Shown here one piece after another: positions 24,370 through 36,615 of a stretch of 64,000 nt of DNA (positions within the stretch are counted from its first letter, which is position 1; each line of letters starts with the position of its first letter). Position numbers and translations under genes: made by a program. This stretch comes from Ectobius pallidus (lineage: Eukaryota > Arthropoda > Insecta > Blattodea > Ectobiidae). Below the pieces are notes generated by a model. The model saw only the letters and a program-made list of their open reading frames with translations. It made no database searches and was not told the DNA's origin. The DNA lies in the NCBI GenBank assembly GCA_964059195.1, contig CAXKWD010000007.1, forward strand, positions 61,194,705 through 61,258,704. Direction: 5' to 3'.

Positions 24370-24422
24370 TACAGTGGAACCTCGATTATCCATCTCCCAG
24401 TTTACAGTGTAAGGTGGCCATG

Positions 24423-26356
24423 TGTGCTGAGTCCAGCACACTCTGTCGCTCAAAGTAGTTTAAAATCTTAGTTTGATGAATTAACGCTCCTACGTCACAG
24501 CGCTTATACTTGATTCATGCACCATCTGACGCACAAGTCACGCGCGGAACGACAGAACAGAACGTTGGAGACAGTGAAAGAGGCCAGTGGTGCGCTAGGT
24601 GCTTTGGATTCCGCGATGCCGAAACTGTCAAGACGTGACGTGTGAGTATTCTGTTAGCAATCTCCTTTGATTTTCCAAATTAAGTGTCATTTAATAACGA
24701 ATTCGAACCAATAAATTCTTGTGCTGTTAAAGAATAAGGCAATTAGCCCTTACATTAATTCAGTTTGTTGAAAGCATATCAATATGGCTTCCGGAAGCTA
24801 CATCAAATAAAATAAATATATAAAAAAAAGATAACTGAAGTCTGCCATTGTCAAAGAATATTATTCCACATGAGTTAAAGAAATTAAAGGCATACAAGAT
24901 GAATTAAGAAATTTGTTAAGTAGAAATAGGTAGGCGGATTACAGAACCGTTACGTGAGCACATAGGTTACATTAATGGCGGACCATGTTCCATGTTTTCT
25001 TGAAATTGATATACGTAATAATATACTCAGAACTAACAGGTTAGAATACAGAAATTTTGTTCTATCAGTGTAACAAGCTAATGAGTTTAAGGACCAATAT
25101 ATTGCCCTGATGTATTATAAATGATTTTGTTGTTGTGATGAAGAATATCATATAACAGATAGTAGATGGTTACTTGTTCGTAGGAGGCAGGAATAGGGAT
25201 TATGACCATCAGAAAATGATTATCAAATTGTTTAGTTAAATTTGTTTTGATTGGTTATTCAGAAAAAGGATTTATAAAATTTTGTGTAAAATAAATTACA
25301 TTTGAGCAAGATTCTAAAGATTTTCAAGAAGGCAAATAATATTAGCAGTCAAGAGACTTGTGTAATTTCAAGTGCCCATAAATTTCAATTATAGTTATTG
25401 CCAAGGTGCACGGGCATATAACCTGCATTAGTGAATTTAAGAATAACTGGCATAATTAATATCAGAAATAATTATAGTCAGCATAGATTCTAAAGATTTT
25501 CAGGAAGGCAAATAATATTAACAGTCAAGTGACTTGTGTAATTTCAAGTGTCCATTTCAATTATAGTTATTGCCAAGCTGCAAGGGCATATAACTTTCAT
25601 TAGTGAATTTAAGAATGACTTGCATAATTAATACCAGAAATAATTATAGTCATCATAGATCCTAAAGATTTTCAAGAAGGCAAATAATATTAGCAGTCAA
25701 GAGACTTGTGTAATTTCAAGTGCCCGTAAATAGCAATTATAGTTATTGCCTAGGTGCATAGCCATATAACCTGCATTGATGAATTTATGAATCACTTGTA
25801 TAATCAGTGCCAGTAGTCAGCTTAGATTCTAAAGATTTTCAGTGAATGGAAATAGTATTAATATCAAAGTGATTGCTCTAATTTCAAACATAAAGTCGAA
25901 TATAGTTTTGTCTTTTGGAGGTTAAGGTTTAGGCTAAGGTGTATGAGCATACACCACAGTTCGGAGAACCATAATAGAATGAGGACAATAAGGGAACAGT
26001 GTTAAGTACATAGGCAACTGATTTGAGATGAGTAAAACAATAGATCGATGCATTTAAGCTTAAACCCCTATTGAGTAGATTTATGTTAGATTAGTTCATA
26101 GCAGAGAGTTTATAAATAAGGGTTTCAAATATATTTGGTGTGTTCTATATTTGTAAAGGGTTGTTTTTTTTTTAAATAAATAGTTATATTTGATATGAAA
26201 TGCAGAGAGTTGATCACTTCTTGCGTGGTTCGCGATAGGCTTCCAGGAGTGGGACACACACGTTTCCTAGCCTACATGAAGAGTTAATTCACTTATCAAG
26301 CGTAAAATCCAATATACATATATAACACACAACAACATAACGTGCCAGCCGGCACA
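24423..26356 (+). repeat. 5' LTR (1934 bp) with internal tandem repeats
   Basis: Nearly identical to the 3' LTR wherever both exist. Contains about 3.5 copies of a ~178-bp unit with core GATTCTAAAGATTTTCA (starting near 25310, 25487, 25665 and 25825, the last diverged). Toward the end AAATAAATAGTT (about 26173) is a candidate polyadenylation signal. Confidence 0.93.
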
Positions 26357-26357
26357 G

Positions 26358-26375
26358 TGGTAGCCGTTTCCTCGT
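26358..26375 (+). other. Candidate primer binding site
   Basis: TGGTAGCCGTTTCC begins two bases after the 5' LTR. TGG at this place is the usual start of a tRNA-complementary site. The tRNA was not identified. Confidence 0.45.
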
Positions 26376-26490
26376 CTTCATCTGTTGAATTGTTTTTCTC
26401 ATTTGTCGGGGGGAGAGGTTGATGCTCTCTGCATTCGCATCGCATCATTAATATGTGGTAGTCCTAGTATTGTATAGGTATGTACTGATA

Positions 26491-27153
26491 ATGCAAGAAG
26501 GTATTCACAGTGAGTTGGCATCGAGTGATAGGTCACTACAGGTTAACTCTACACAGTTACAGCCCGAACTACAGGGATACCATCTCATTGGGGATAGTAT
26601 GTTAGTCAGATTTAGCGAACAAATTCTGAAGTATACGGTGAGGAGTGTAGAAGGATCAAGGGCCATAGGATTATGTATCAGTGGGCAAAAAGTTAGTGAT
26701 ATATTATCTAGACTGTTGACAAAGAAATACCCGGTCGGGAGAAAGGTACTCCTACTTATCGGAACGAATGATATATTGAAGAATACCAAGGACGTTGATT
26801 TATATGACGCATTGGATAAGTTGGTTAAGGCCTTATGCACCGGAGCAGAACGCATAATATTGCTCACAATTCCGCCAATACCAAAACTTCAAAGGCAGAC
26901 TGAACAGTGGGAACGTATTGCAAATTATAATACGTACATTAAGAATTTAGGTACTGAACAGATTATTGTTGCAGACATCCATGAATTGTATTTAGTGAAC
27001 TCTAGGGAATGTGCATCTAATTGTTTTGAACAATATTATGGGCATGGGCCAAGAAGAGATGGTATTCATCTAAACAAATTAGGTCTTATGAAGTTATACA
27101 ATTATTTGACTGTACATGAATTGCTCAAGTGCATAGTAAGTCCGATAGCCTAG
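26491..27153 (+). CDS. SGNH/GDSL-hydrolase-like protein of LTR retrotransposon
   Basis: 220 residues from the first ATG (26491); the frame is open further upstream but has no earlier ATG. SGNH-family blocks: YHLIGDSM with Ser36 as the expected nucleophile, CISGQKVSD with Gly65, LLLIGTNDI with Gly91 and Asn93, and PRRDGIHLN with Asp190 and His193. So the full catalytic set of a serine esterase is present without any stop. Known relatives deacylate lipids or carbohydrate esters; the substrate here is unknown. The ORF sits right after the 5' LTR and PBS, where gag is normally found, and ends 37 bases before the integrase tail. SGNH esterases are known in ORF1 of CR1-type LINEs. In an LTR element it is unusual as far as I know. 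It could be a captured host gene or an accessory domain of the family. Confidence 0.85.
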   Translation: MQEGIHSELASSDRSLQVNSTQLQPELQGYHLIGDSMLVRFSEQILKYTVRSVEGSRAIGLCISGQKVSDILSRLLTKKYPVGRKVLLLIGTNDILKNTKDVDLYDALDKLVKALCTGAERIILLTIPPIPKLQRQTEQWERIANYNTYIKNLGTEQIIVADIHELYLVNSRECASNCFEQYYGHGPRRDGIHLNKLGLMKLYNYLTVHELLKCIVSPIA

Positions 27154-27190
27154 ATATTGTCCAAAGTATTAGATTTTCAATTAAGCCTGT

Positions 27191-27421
27191 ATGTATAACA
27201 ACTTGTGCAAGTTTAAATTGAATGATATTGTAATGTGTAAAAACTTTCCACAGAGTAAGGCCAAAGATCGCTTTACTAAGAAATTTGCCCCCAGGTATGT
27301 TGGTCCATTCAAAATTATTGATGTGCTCCAAAATGGGCTCACATTTCTATTAAAGAGTTTGGAGGATCAGTCAGTAAAAAGAGCTCATGCTACACAGCTT
27401 AAAGAATTTCAATTGGATTAA
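27191..27421 (+). pseudogene. Integrase C-terminal tail of the LTR retrotransposon
   Basis: 76 residues with KFKLNDIVMCKNF, KFAPRYVGPFKIIDVLQNG and the end RAHATQLKEF. This is the GPY/F-type C-terminal module of Gypsy integrases, which binds DNA. The integrase catalytic core and the rest of pol are missing, so the deletion ends near 27154-27190. Confidence 0.85.
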
Positions 27422-27423
27422 AA

Positions 27424-29224
27424 CATGATGGTCATAAACTATATTCCTGCACTATGTAAAGGTACATGTTATAAAAGGTTACTTGGTTGTTAAAGAGGTT
27501 GCTAAGTAAGCCCTCGCATTTCAGTTGATAAGGTATTATGATTATGTTTGTAAATAGGTCTTAAGTATATATTCTATTACAAGATAAATGAGTGTGTACT
27601 AATGGGTTTACGACGCAGGTAGCTTCGTGATGTAATTTGGCAATGGCAATACTTCAGGTTTCTTTTCATAAGTTGATATAATTTAATTGAGTTTAATTAG
27701 TAATCGTTGTCTCCTTCCTTGCTCACATGTCTCGTCTGATCGTCGGCTCGTGGATCCGGAGAGGTCCTCATGCAAACCACTGGCTAAGTATTAGTGGCTA
27801 AGTATTAATAGCTAAGTAATGTCTCAAAACAAAAAGGAGAAATCTCTCGAAAATAAAGTAAAAAAAAAGGAAAAGAAAGTAAACAAAAAAAAAAGAGAGA
27901 AAAATTTAAACAACTAAAAGTTGAATACTTATTATGGACTATATTCTATCACTGCCATTGAAGTACTTCAATAAAGAAAGTCACACGAATTAGAATAACA
28001 TTAAAGACATTTCTGTATTAAATGCTACGGCAATTAAGCAAATGTAGTTGAACCGAGTTCGAAGCAAACTGTTAGAAAACAGTAATCTACTAACCCTGAT
28101 GAAGATATGCATTTAAGGAACAGGTTGCTAGCACTGTTCCTATATTAAAAAAAAAAGGAACGACATACTATGCGTAGTCGTCTTATGATTACAGTAACTT
28201 TCAACCGCATGATGCATCCAACGAGAAGAGGCTATGGTGGGTGACGATATGTGAAAGGATGGTGATGGGATGGCTACCGACTGCTCCTGCTATGCCATGT
28301 GAGCGCTCACACTCGTGGCAGATTCCTGGGCCGATTCATGGTGAAGGCCTCACCAAATTGTTTTGTCACTCATACTGGGTGGCTGGGATCGCTCCTGACT
28401 CAGCACTAGTACTACAGCTTGGAGCCAGCATCCAGTCCACGACGCTGACTGTTCCCTGGTTGCATTACCGGCGTTTATCATCGGTGTAGTGGTTCAATAA
28501 CCACTACCTAGTGCTGCAGATGTATCACATCCATGATACATCTCTGGACCAGCATCTACTCTTCAAAAAGTGCAGTGTATTAAGGTGGGAACCCACCGAA
28601 TCTCAGTAAGTTGTTGTCATGTCATCATGCAGGCGATAGTGCCATAGGTGAAGTGTTATGGTCAGGTTGACTGTAAATGTAATTAAAGGTAATTCAGAAA
28701 ATTCAAAGGGTAAAGGTTATCATAAAGCTGTATATTGTCACTAAAGAAAAGAAACATTCATGAAACAAGAAGGACAATCTACAAGGGCAAATCATAGAAG
28801 AGTAAGTAGGAAACATAAGAAGAAAAGAAGACTAGTAAACGTGAATATAAGAACTTACCACAAAACATAACATTTCTATGTTATACAGTAGAGATATACA
28901 ATACTAAACAATTAACTTTGTTGAACAGATCTTGACTGAAAATATAAAAAGTTGATTTACTGTAAACTTCAAGGGTCAGTCAATGTGACTATAAATTTGC
29001 AAGGGTATATCTATATTGTTAGTGTATTATGTTATTATGTTGTCATGTTTAGATGTAATTTGTGTATGATATTCAATGTGACTATGAATTTGGCAGGAGA
29101 ATATTTATGTGTTAGGGTATTATCTTTTAATATGCCTTATTATGTTTAGGTGTAAGTTGTGTGTTAATCTGCTTAAAGGGTCTGTATCTTGGTCTTTAAC
29201 TCGTAGTTGCAATAATTTTTCGGT
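27424..29224. other. Internal 3' region of LTR retrotransposon
   Basis: No recognised protein. GGCTAAGTATTA is repeated near 27780-27815. A block of about 85-105 bp at 28975-29060 (TCAATGTGACTATAAATTTG..) is repeated, diverged, at 29070-29160. Short open stretches (28241-28489, 28952-29149) carry no motif. Confidence 0.5.
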
Positions 29225-29239
29225 GGAAGGCGGGGAGGT
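29225..29239 (+). other. Polypurine tract
   Basis: GGAAGGCGGGGAGGT immediately precedes the 3' LTR start TGTGCTGAG; it would prime plus-strand synthesis. Confidence 0.75.
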
Positions 29240-32025
29240 TGTGCTGAGTCCAGCACACTCTGCCGCTCAAAGTAGTTTAAAATCTTAGTTTGATGAATTA
29301 ACGCTCCTATGTCACAGCGTTTATACTTGATTCATGCGCCATCTGACGAGAATGAGGTGGGTCACGCACAAGTCACGCACGGAACGGCAGAACAGAACGT
29401 TGGAGACTGTGAAAGAGGCCAGTGGTGCGCTAGGTGCTTTGGATTCCGCGATGCCGAAACCGTCAAGACGTGACGTGTGAGTATTCTGTTAGCAATCTCC
29501 TTTGATTTTCCAAATTAAGTGTCATTTAATAATGAATTCGACCCAATAAATTCTTGTGCTGTTAAAGAATAAGGCAATTAGCCCTTACATTAATTCAGTT
29601 TGTTGAAAGCATATCAATATGGCTTCCGGAAGCTACATCAAATAAAATAAATATATAAAAAAAAGATAACTGAAGTCTGCCATTGTCAAAGAATATTATT
29701 CCACATGAGTTAAAGAAATTAAAGGCATACAAGATGAATTAAGAAATTTGTTAAGTAGAAATAGGTAGGCGGATTACAGAACCGTTACGTGAGCACATAG
29801 GTTACATTAATGGCGGACCATGTTCCATGTTTTCTTGAAATTGATATACGTAATAATATACTCAGAACTAACAGGTTAGAATACAGAAATTTTGTTCTAT
29901 CAGTGTAACAAGCTAATGAGTTTAAGGACCAATATATTGCCCTGATGTATTATAAATGATTTTGTTGTTGTGATGAAGAATATCATATAACAGATAGTAG
30001 ACGGTTACTTGTTCGTAGGAGGCAGGAATAGGGATTATGACCATCAGAAAATGATTATCAAATTGTTTAGTTAAATTTGTTTTGATTGGTTATTCAGAAA
30101 AAGGATTTATAAAATTTTGTGTAAAATAAATTACATTGAGCAAGATTCTAAAGATTTTCAAGAAGGCAAATAATATTAGCAGTCAAGAGACTTGTGTAAT
30201 TTCAAGTGCCCATAAATTTCAATTATAGTTATTGCCAAGGTGCAAGGGCATATAACCTCATTAGTGTATTTAAGAATAACTGGCATAATTAATATCAGAA
30301 ATAATTATAGTCAGCATAGATTCTAAAGATTTTCAGGAAGGCAAATAATATTAACAGTCAAGTGACTTGTGTAATTTCAAGTGTCCATTTCAATTATAGT
30401 TATTGTCAAGCTGCAAGGGCATATAACTTGCATTAGTGAATTTAAGAATAACTGGCATAATTAATATCAGAAATAATTATAGTCAGCATAGATTCTAAAG
30501 ATTTTCAGGAAGGCAAATAATATTAACAGTCAAGTGACTTGTGTAATTTCAAGTGTCCATTTCAATTATAGTTATTGCCAAGCTTGATAAGGTCACGATC
30601 CTGGTAACCAAATAAACACCATGATCATGACATGCTAAATAGATTTAAACATTATTCAAATTAAATTACATTACTGAAAAACAATAGTCAGATTAAAAAT
30701 ATTACATGGCTGAATTATTATATTAAAAGGTTACAAGTATAAAGTATCTTAAAGTTAGTAGTAGCTGGGAATGGAAATAAAACTTAAACTTTAAAATACT
30801 AAATGTCTCAGACAGAATTCCATGTATTTTGCAAGCAAAATCCACTTTCTGTATTCATTCACCACAGGGAACTAGAGACAGCTTTTGTTACTAGAAGCAG
30901 AGCCCTATTGAACTAAAAAAGTACGAAAGAGTGTAATACGCACTGAATAGCTGAGTTCCACGAAAGATTACGGGAAAACTAACTCTGTATAGCTGTAAGC
31001 AGAATTGGCTAGCAATACGGAGAAGTGTAGAAAAACCTAACTACAAGCAGCTTCACTGCTGTAGCATCAGACGCGTGAAACTAAATAGCCAATGAAAAAC
31101 AATCTGACAACTGAAAATGCTCTAAAATGTACTAACATAAGTTTTGATTTGTTGTGTGAAAAGGTGGGGATATATGACAGAACGACGGGAGGATAGAATG
31201 AGGCCGATACGGTGTGATCACTTCTTCCTAGAGAGTCATAGGCTCTAGGAGTATATTTTATTATTCCTCGCTAGTCGTCATAGACTGCGGGAATATTTGA
31301 TATTCGTCGGGACCACACGATTAGCGTGAGGTCCATATTTTATCAATTATATTTATATAGGGAAGCAGAGGACTTCTCCTATATTTCTCTAATATTCAGC
31401 GATCTTGGACTGATCCAGGTCACTGCAAGTATTATTTTAAATAACTTCATTGAGTACGTAGGAACTTGCGGTAAGGCTCCACTATAGCCTATACCACCTG
31501 TAGAATCAGTGATACACATGTAAGTACCTGTGGACGACGGATTATAGACAAGGAACTTTATCCTGCAATATTTAGAGGACGAGAACGTCACATATAAACA
31601 TTACGCTCCGAGGTTAGATCATTCTACCCCCCCCTGAAGTTCACACTACAGTTGCATTATTATTTTATAACTTCAAAGTGATTGCAAAAGATAATAAACT
31701 TTGCTCTTACCAGATAACTTGGGAGTTTAATTGACTTTATTAATTATTAAGAACTAGAAATAATTATCCACATCCACCGAACCTGAGATGAGAAGATAAC
31801 CTTGTGTACGCCGATGAGAGCCGAGGCCTGTTCCAGCAATAATACCTAAGGCTGGTATTCATAAACAAGACTTTGGATGAAAGTCGACTTTACAAAGAAC
31901 AAAGTCGCCATTTTCGTATTCATAGTCGAGACTTTGATGAAAGTAAACTTCGATTGTGACTTTACTTCGAAGTCACCGGCAATCTAGACTTTGACTTTGA
32001 CTTTCGCGTATTCATGTCAATAAAT

Positions 32026-34860
32026 ATGGCTGACATTTTGAGAGTTGTTGAATTTGCTGAGAATATTGGTGGCATCCAGGAAATTATCGACACTGCACCT
32101 GTTCCTCGGCATATTATTAGAGAAGCGCAAAACCCAATTGAATTTGGATAGCGAATTCAAAGCTAGATGCCTAGGTTTGATAAGCAGACGGTGTTGGATA
32201 TCCTCGTAACCATGTTTGAAGATGGACTGAATAATTTTAGTCGAATAATTACCTGTTTCCCCCGCCAGTAATACAACTACTAGTATCGTTACGATATTAT
32301 GCTACAGGTAAGGATAAAAGGCCATATTTATATTATAGTGTATTTCATTTTATAGAGGTTATGTTACATGGTCTTACAAACATTTAAGGTTATGATATAA
32401 ATTGACCCTAATAGTTATTGTTTTCCTTAATTGTTTACAGGTAATTTTCAATTAGTTTCTGCAGACATGCATGGAAAAAGCCAGCCAACTGTGAGCAGGA
32501 TTATAAGAAAGATATCTGAACTAATTGCTGGGAAAAGGCCACAATTTGTCAAGTTCCTGGATCAAGCTGAGTGTCAGCTAGCGTGTGTATGAAAGGTTCA
32601 GGTTTCTTGGGGTTGTGGGAGCCATCGATGTTCCTATAATGAATCCTGATGGTGAACATGCTGAAATATTCCGTAACCGGAAAAGTATCTTCAGTCTCAA
32701 TTGCCAAGTGAGTAGCCAAATAGTTTATGTGAAAAGCAATTTTAGGTTGCGCACTAGGCTCCTCCCACCAACTCTAATGGGGTCCGCCAGGGTAGGAGGG
32801 GTTTAGGGTTCAAATGTCACCTCCTACATATATCACCATTTTAACTACTAGCTATGCCATCTATTGTGCCAAAGGGGAAACTGGGGTTTAGGATTCAAAT
32901 GTCACCTTCTAGATGTCTCACCATTTTAACTACTAGCTACGCCATCTGTTATGCAAAAGGGGAACTGGGAAAAATTAAACAATTTATCTTTACTTTCATT
33001 CGCTTTCTCTTTGCCCTACCTGCCTATGTGGGACATATTCCTAACCATAAATTTCACATCGACTGGTATATGAAACCGTGACCAGCAGCCTTAACCACTT
33101 CACTATTGCAATTGCTGAGCGGTGAAGGGAAAATTCTTCTGTTTAAGTTTAGAGAGCTTTAACACATGAGAAATAGCCGCTTTCGTGTACTAATTTTTAT
33201 CATTGTGAAATGTTATGTTGGCTCTAGAAAGAGCTGTTTTGGTGCAAGGGTTGTTTTTGCAGCATTAATTAAGTTCTTGAGTTTTGTCCATTCTGTAGCG
33301 ATAATCTTAATGATTTATGTAAAGCTCTACGCTATACATAAATCATTAATTAAGTCATCTAGCGGGTGGCATACCAATCAAGTCTGAAACTCTTCGCTGG
33401 ACAATACCATAACACGACCTCTTACTTCTTCTTTCCCTGCTTTGGTCCCATTTCCTGTAATAATATTTCATATTATGATGCATATGTGGCTTCATCCTGA
33501 AATATTTAGGCCTATTAATGCCATACTTTTGATATGTTGCAAGGGTCATTTTCATAAGAATTTTTTAATTACTCACACCTTCTACAATATGGATGAGTAT
33601 TTCCAGTTTGAATAAGTTTATAGTGTAGTATATTATATATCATTATTTATTACTTGCTTGTATATTGTAATCTGACGTGTTCTATATCCTTGAGTCCCAC
33701 TCAACACAGGATCTACAGAACGAGATAACTACATCTACATCTACATCTACATAACGCTGTGATTTTGTGTATTTTTATTCGTATATGATAAAGGGTACAC
33801 TAGTGAGCTGCAGTGCCATGCAATCCCATCCTATGGAGGTGGAATTTCGCTGGTGCACAACCTAAATTTGTCTTTTGCCTAATTTTTATTCATCCAATAC
33901 TTTATATACATGTAGCCTACAGTATACAAGTTATTTGGACACATAAGATCTTAAATGCTAAGTATTACCTAGCCTATATTTTCACTTATTCTCACACATT
34001 CAGGAAAACATCCACACACTTGCTTATGGTACGGTACATTTCTTTAACCTAGCATAGGCCTACAAGTTAAAAATGTCAGTAACTCCTATGAACAAGATGA
34101 TATTCATCATTCTTTATGTACCATCATATTATCCCATATGAAAGAACACATCAGCCTGTCATTTATAATCTGTAGTCTATTCGACCATCTGTTGAGTTCA
34201 GTCTGCATGTAATTAAATCTGTAATAGTGAGGACGTATTTATCCCTATCGGTGCTGCCTGCCTGAGTTGGTCAAGGAATTCTTAAATTTGATGAAAAATG
34301 CAATACCACTTATACAAGTCATTTAACAACATAGGCCTATCACTTCTTTGTTGGATTATTTTTCTGTTTCTCCTGAAACTAAAACATTTGTGTCAACTGC
34401 AAACAGAATAATATCTGGTATTTATTGGAAGATCATTGAGAAGTAAAGTAAAGTAAGAAGAAAGTAAGAAGAGTAATTTAAATAAGACATCCTTGTGGAA
34501 CACAATGTTTTACTTCTTTTTTCTTTGATGTGTATTACCCAAATCATATAGCCTATCATGCTCATGTTAATTGTATTTTGTTGTAGGCTGTCGTCAACCA
34601 CGAGAGGAAATTTATTGATTTCATTACTGGATGGCCTGGTTCCACCCATGATAACAGAATCTTCAACAACAGTAGAAACTGAGTGAGATTTGAAAGGGGC
34701 CTAGTACAAGGAATCCTTGTTGGCGACAGTGGCTTATGCTTGTAGGTCATTCTTGATGACGCCCCTCCTCAACCCCACACCTGCAGAGGAAGCATACAAC
34801 ACCTCCCATATCTTGGCAAGAAATGTAGTAGAGAGAACATAGTTGTGAAATATTATGTTT
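32026..34860 (+). pseudogene. HARBI1-like transposase, three exons
   Basis: DDE nuclease of PIF/Harbinger elements, which cuts and inserts the element with its Myb partner. Exon 1 (32026-32307) starts MADILRVVEFAEN and ends LRYYAT. A 133-bp intron (32308-32440, ACAG|GTAAGG..TTTACAG) follows. Exon 2 has GNFQLVSADMHGKSQPTVSR, then GVVGAIDVPI (first Asp) and FRNRKSIFSLNCQ. A donor CAA|GTGAGT at 32708 joins an acceptor at 34586. Exon 3 has VVNHERKFIDF, GWPGSTHDNRIF (second Asp) and NVVERT (Glu). The catalytic residues remain, but stops at about 32150 and a frameshift at about 32580 inactivate it. Confidence 0.88.
32800..32965 (+). repeat. Tandem duplication, ~83 bp unit
   Basis: Two copies of a unit beginning GGGTTTAGG.TTCAAATGTCAC and ending CAAAGGGGAAACT, in HARBI1 intron 2. 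They differ at several positions. Confidence 0.85.
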
Positions 34861-35239
34861 GGTGCAATGGTCTTTTTTTTATTGGGTGGAAGGGGAGCTT
34901 GTGAGCTTATGCCCAAATACCTGCTGCACTCTGGCCCTCCTTCCACTCACCGCTGCACATTGCTATGGTGATGGCTGCTTCCCGCCTGCCTGTAACCTTT
35001 CCCCTAGCAAGCTGCTCAACGTAGGTAATGCAGTCCACTGTTGTGCTGCATGTTATACTGCCCTATTAAAAAGTGCAATTAAAAACAATCACCAGAGCCT
35101 CTTTAGTGCTACTTAAAAGAGCAGTTTCAGGGTGGCATAATCCAGAATTGGAAAGCTGTAATATTTAATGTAATATTTTGATTTTATGTAGGCTATGTAT
35201 GGTATATAATGTGTGTGTGGACAATTAAATAAAATTGGA

Positions 35240-35460
35240 AACTACTGGCAAAGGAAATCAATCTCTCATTGCTTTTTGGTGCAATTCCTTCATGTTCTGC
35301 AAAGTGAGATCATGTATTTCTTGTTACTGCTTCATCATTGCAGCATGGAACTCTCTCAGCTGCTCTATTTCAATTTGTTTCCTCTCTTCTAAATACTGTG
35401 AAGCCACCTCGCGTAGCTTCTGGACAGTAGGCCTATTCTTTTAAGAAAACAGGCCCACCT
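35240..35460 (-). pseudogene. Harbinger Myb-like partner protein, C-terminal part
   Basis: Minus-strand text reads TVQKLREVASQYLEERKQI, EQLREFHAAMMKQ, a stop, then QEIHDLTLQNMKELHQKAM. This is a Glu/Lys/Gln-rich helical tail like those of Myb/SANT-MADF partners of HARBI1. It is convergent with the transposase. The DNA-binding domain is not found and may have been lost with the LINE insertion. TAGGCCTA at 35428-35435 adds Arg-Pro near its start. Confidence 0.5.
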
Positions 35461-35559
35461 GCTCATTCCTCTGTGCACCTTGAATCTCAATGCCGGATGG
35501 AGCCACTTCGATCACTGTTCACAGTCAGTCATTGGTGGCATCTTCGAGACTTTCATGAT

Positions 35560-36615
35560 TCAGAATAATTCACAATATTTCATGACAAGAGAACTGAAAC
35601 TCCAGTTTTGTGACAGCGATCTCCATTCACTTCAGCAAAAGGTAAATGAAACAAATAGTAGCCTAGAACTTTGGCTGAAAGAGAAAAAACCCTTTCTAAA
35701 TACCGATAAGACAATACATAGGCCTATGCTCTTTCATTCACAAAATCTTATAGGCAACCTGCAAGTTAGACTTAATAACACAACACTGGGCCAAATAAAT
35801 ACTACAACATTTCTTGGGCTATGGATTGACCAGGATCTTACATGGGAACCAAATATAGCAAATTTAAGTAACAAACTTAGCCAGTTATGTTATGCTATTC
35901 ATATACTCAGGTATCAACAATAGATGTAGGCTATTAAAGACATATTTCAGCTGTGTCCAATCAGTATTAAGTTAAGCATTTCTTTTGGGGGACATTCAAC
36001 AAAAGCTAAGCAAATATTCAAACTGCAAAAAGAATAGGTCTACTAAAAGTTATGCTCCAATTACCAGTCAGGACACCAAGTAAACCGATATACGAAACAT
36101 TAAAAATCTTGCCCCTACCATCCCTCTATATATTAGAAGCTGTGACATTTATACACAAAATTAGGAACCTATTCATGAAGAATTCACAAATACATCACTA
36201 CCAGACAAGAACAGCTAACAATATTCATTTATATTGTCTAGAACTACCAGGAGCTTGAACATAATTTCTCATATAGGTTTTATTATGTATGATATACTTA
36301 ACAATCTTAAAATTCCAAAGATTCAACATTTTAAAAAACAAGTTAAAACTCTACTTCTAAAATATTATTTATTTTACGATGTACAAGAATTCCTTAACTC
36401 TGTGGAAATTTAATCATAACCCTACATGACATTCTTACAAAATACTGACAATGAACATATTAATACTTCATTTTAAGAAATTTATAAATGTGTATTTTAA
36501 TTATTCAGTCGCTATTTGTATTGTAATAACCAAAAATATGCTCAAAGAATTAAGAAGATAATGGACATTGTATCCTGACAGCTAATAAAGAATTATTATT
36601 ATTGTTATTATCATC
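35560..36615 (+). pseudogene. 5'-truncated LINE inside Harbinger
   Basis: The C-terminal part of a CR1/L2-like ORF2: CDSDLHSLQQKVNETNSSLE, FLNTDKT, TTTFLGLWIDQDLTWEPNI, then frameshifts and SLYILEAVTFIHK. A 3' UTR ends CTAATAAAGAATTATTATTATT at about 36600. The C-terminal wording resembles the LINE at 0.5-7.4 kb. A TAGGCCTA at 35719-35726 adds two codons to THMLF-like text. Confidence 0.85.
35719..35726. repeat. TAGGCCTA insertion in LINE coding sequence
   Basis: Reads ..ACATAGGCCTATG..; without GGCCTA the text is ACATATG and the LINE reading frame is two residues shorter but unbroken. Confidence 0.7.

Noticed and set aside
25310..25870. CRISPR-like array
   Set aside because: Units of ~178 bp repeat along their whole length with no short repeat/unique spacer pattern, inside an LTR of a eukaryotic retrotransposon.
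26491..27153. Host esterase gene unrelated to the retrotransposon
   Set aside because: It lies exactly between the 5' LTR/PBS and an integrase tail on the same strand, inside matched LTRs with one CATG duplication.
28241..28489. Possible env or accessory protein of the LTR element
   Set aside because: 82 codons without membrane segment, signal or known motif.
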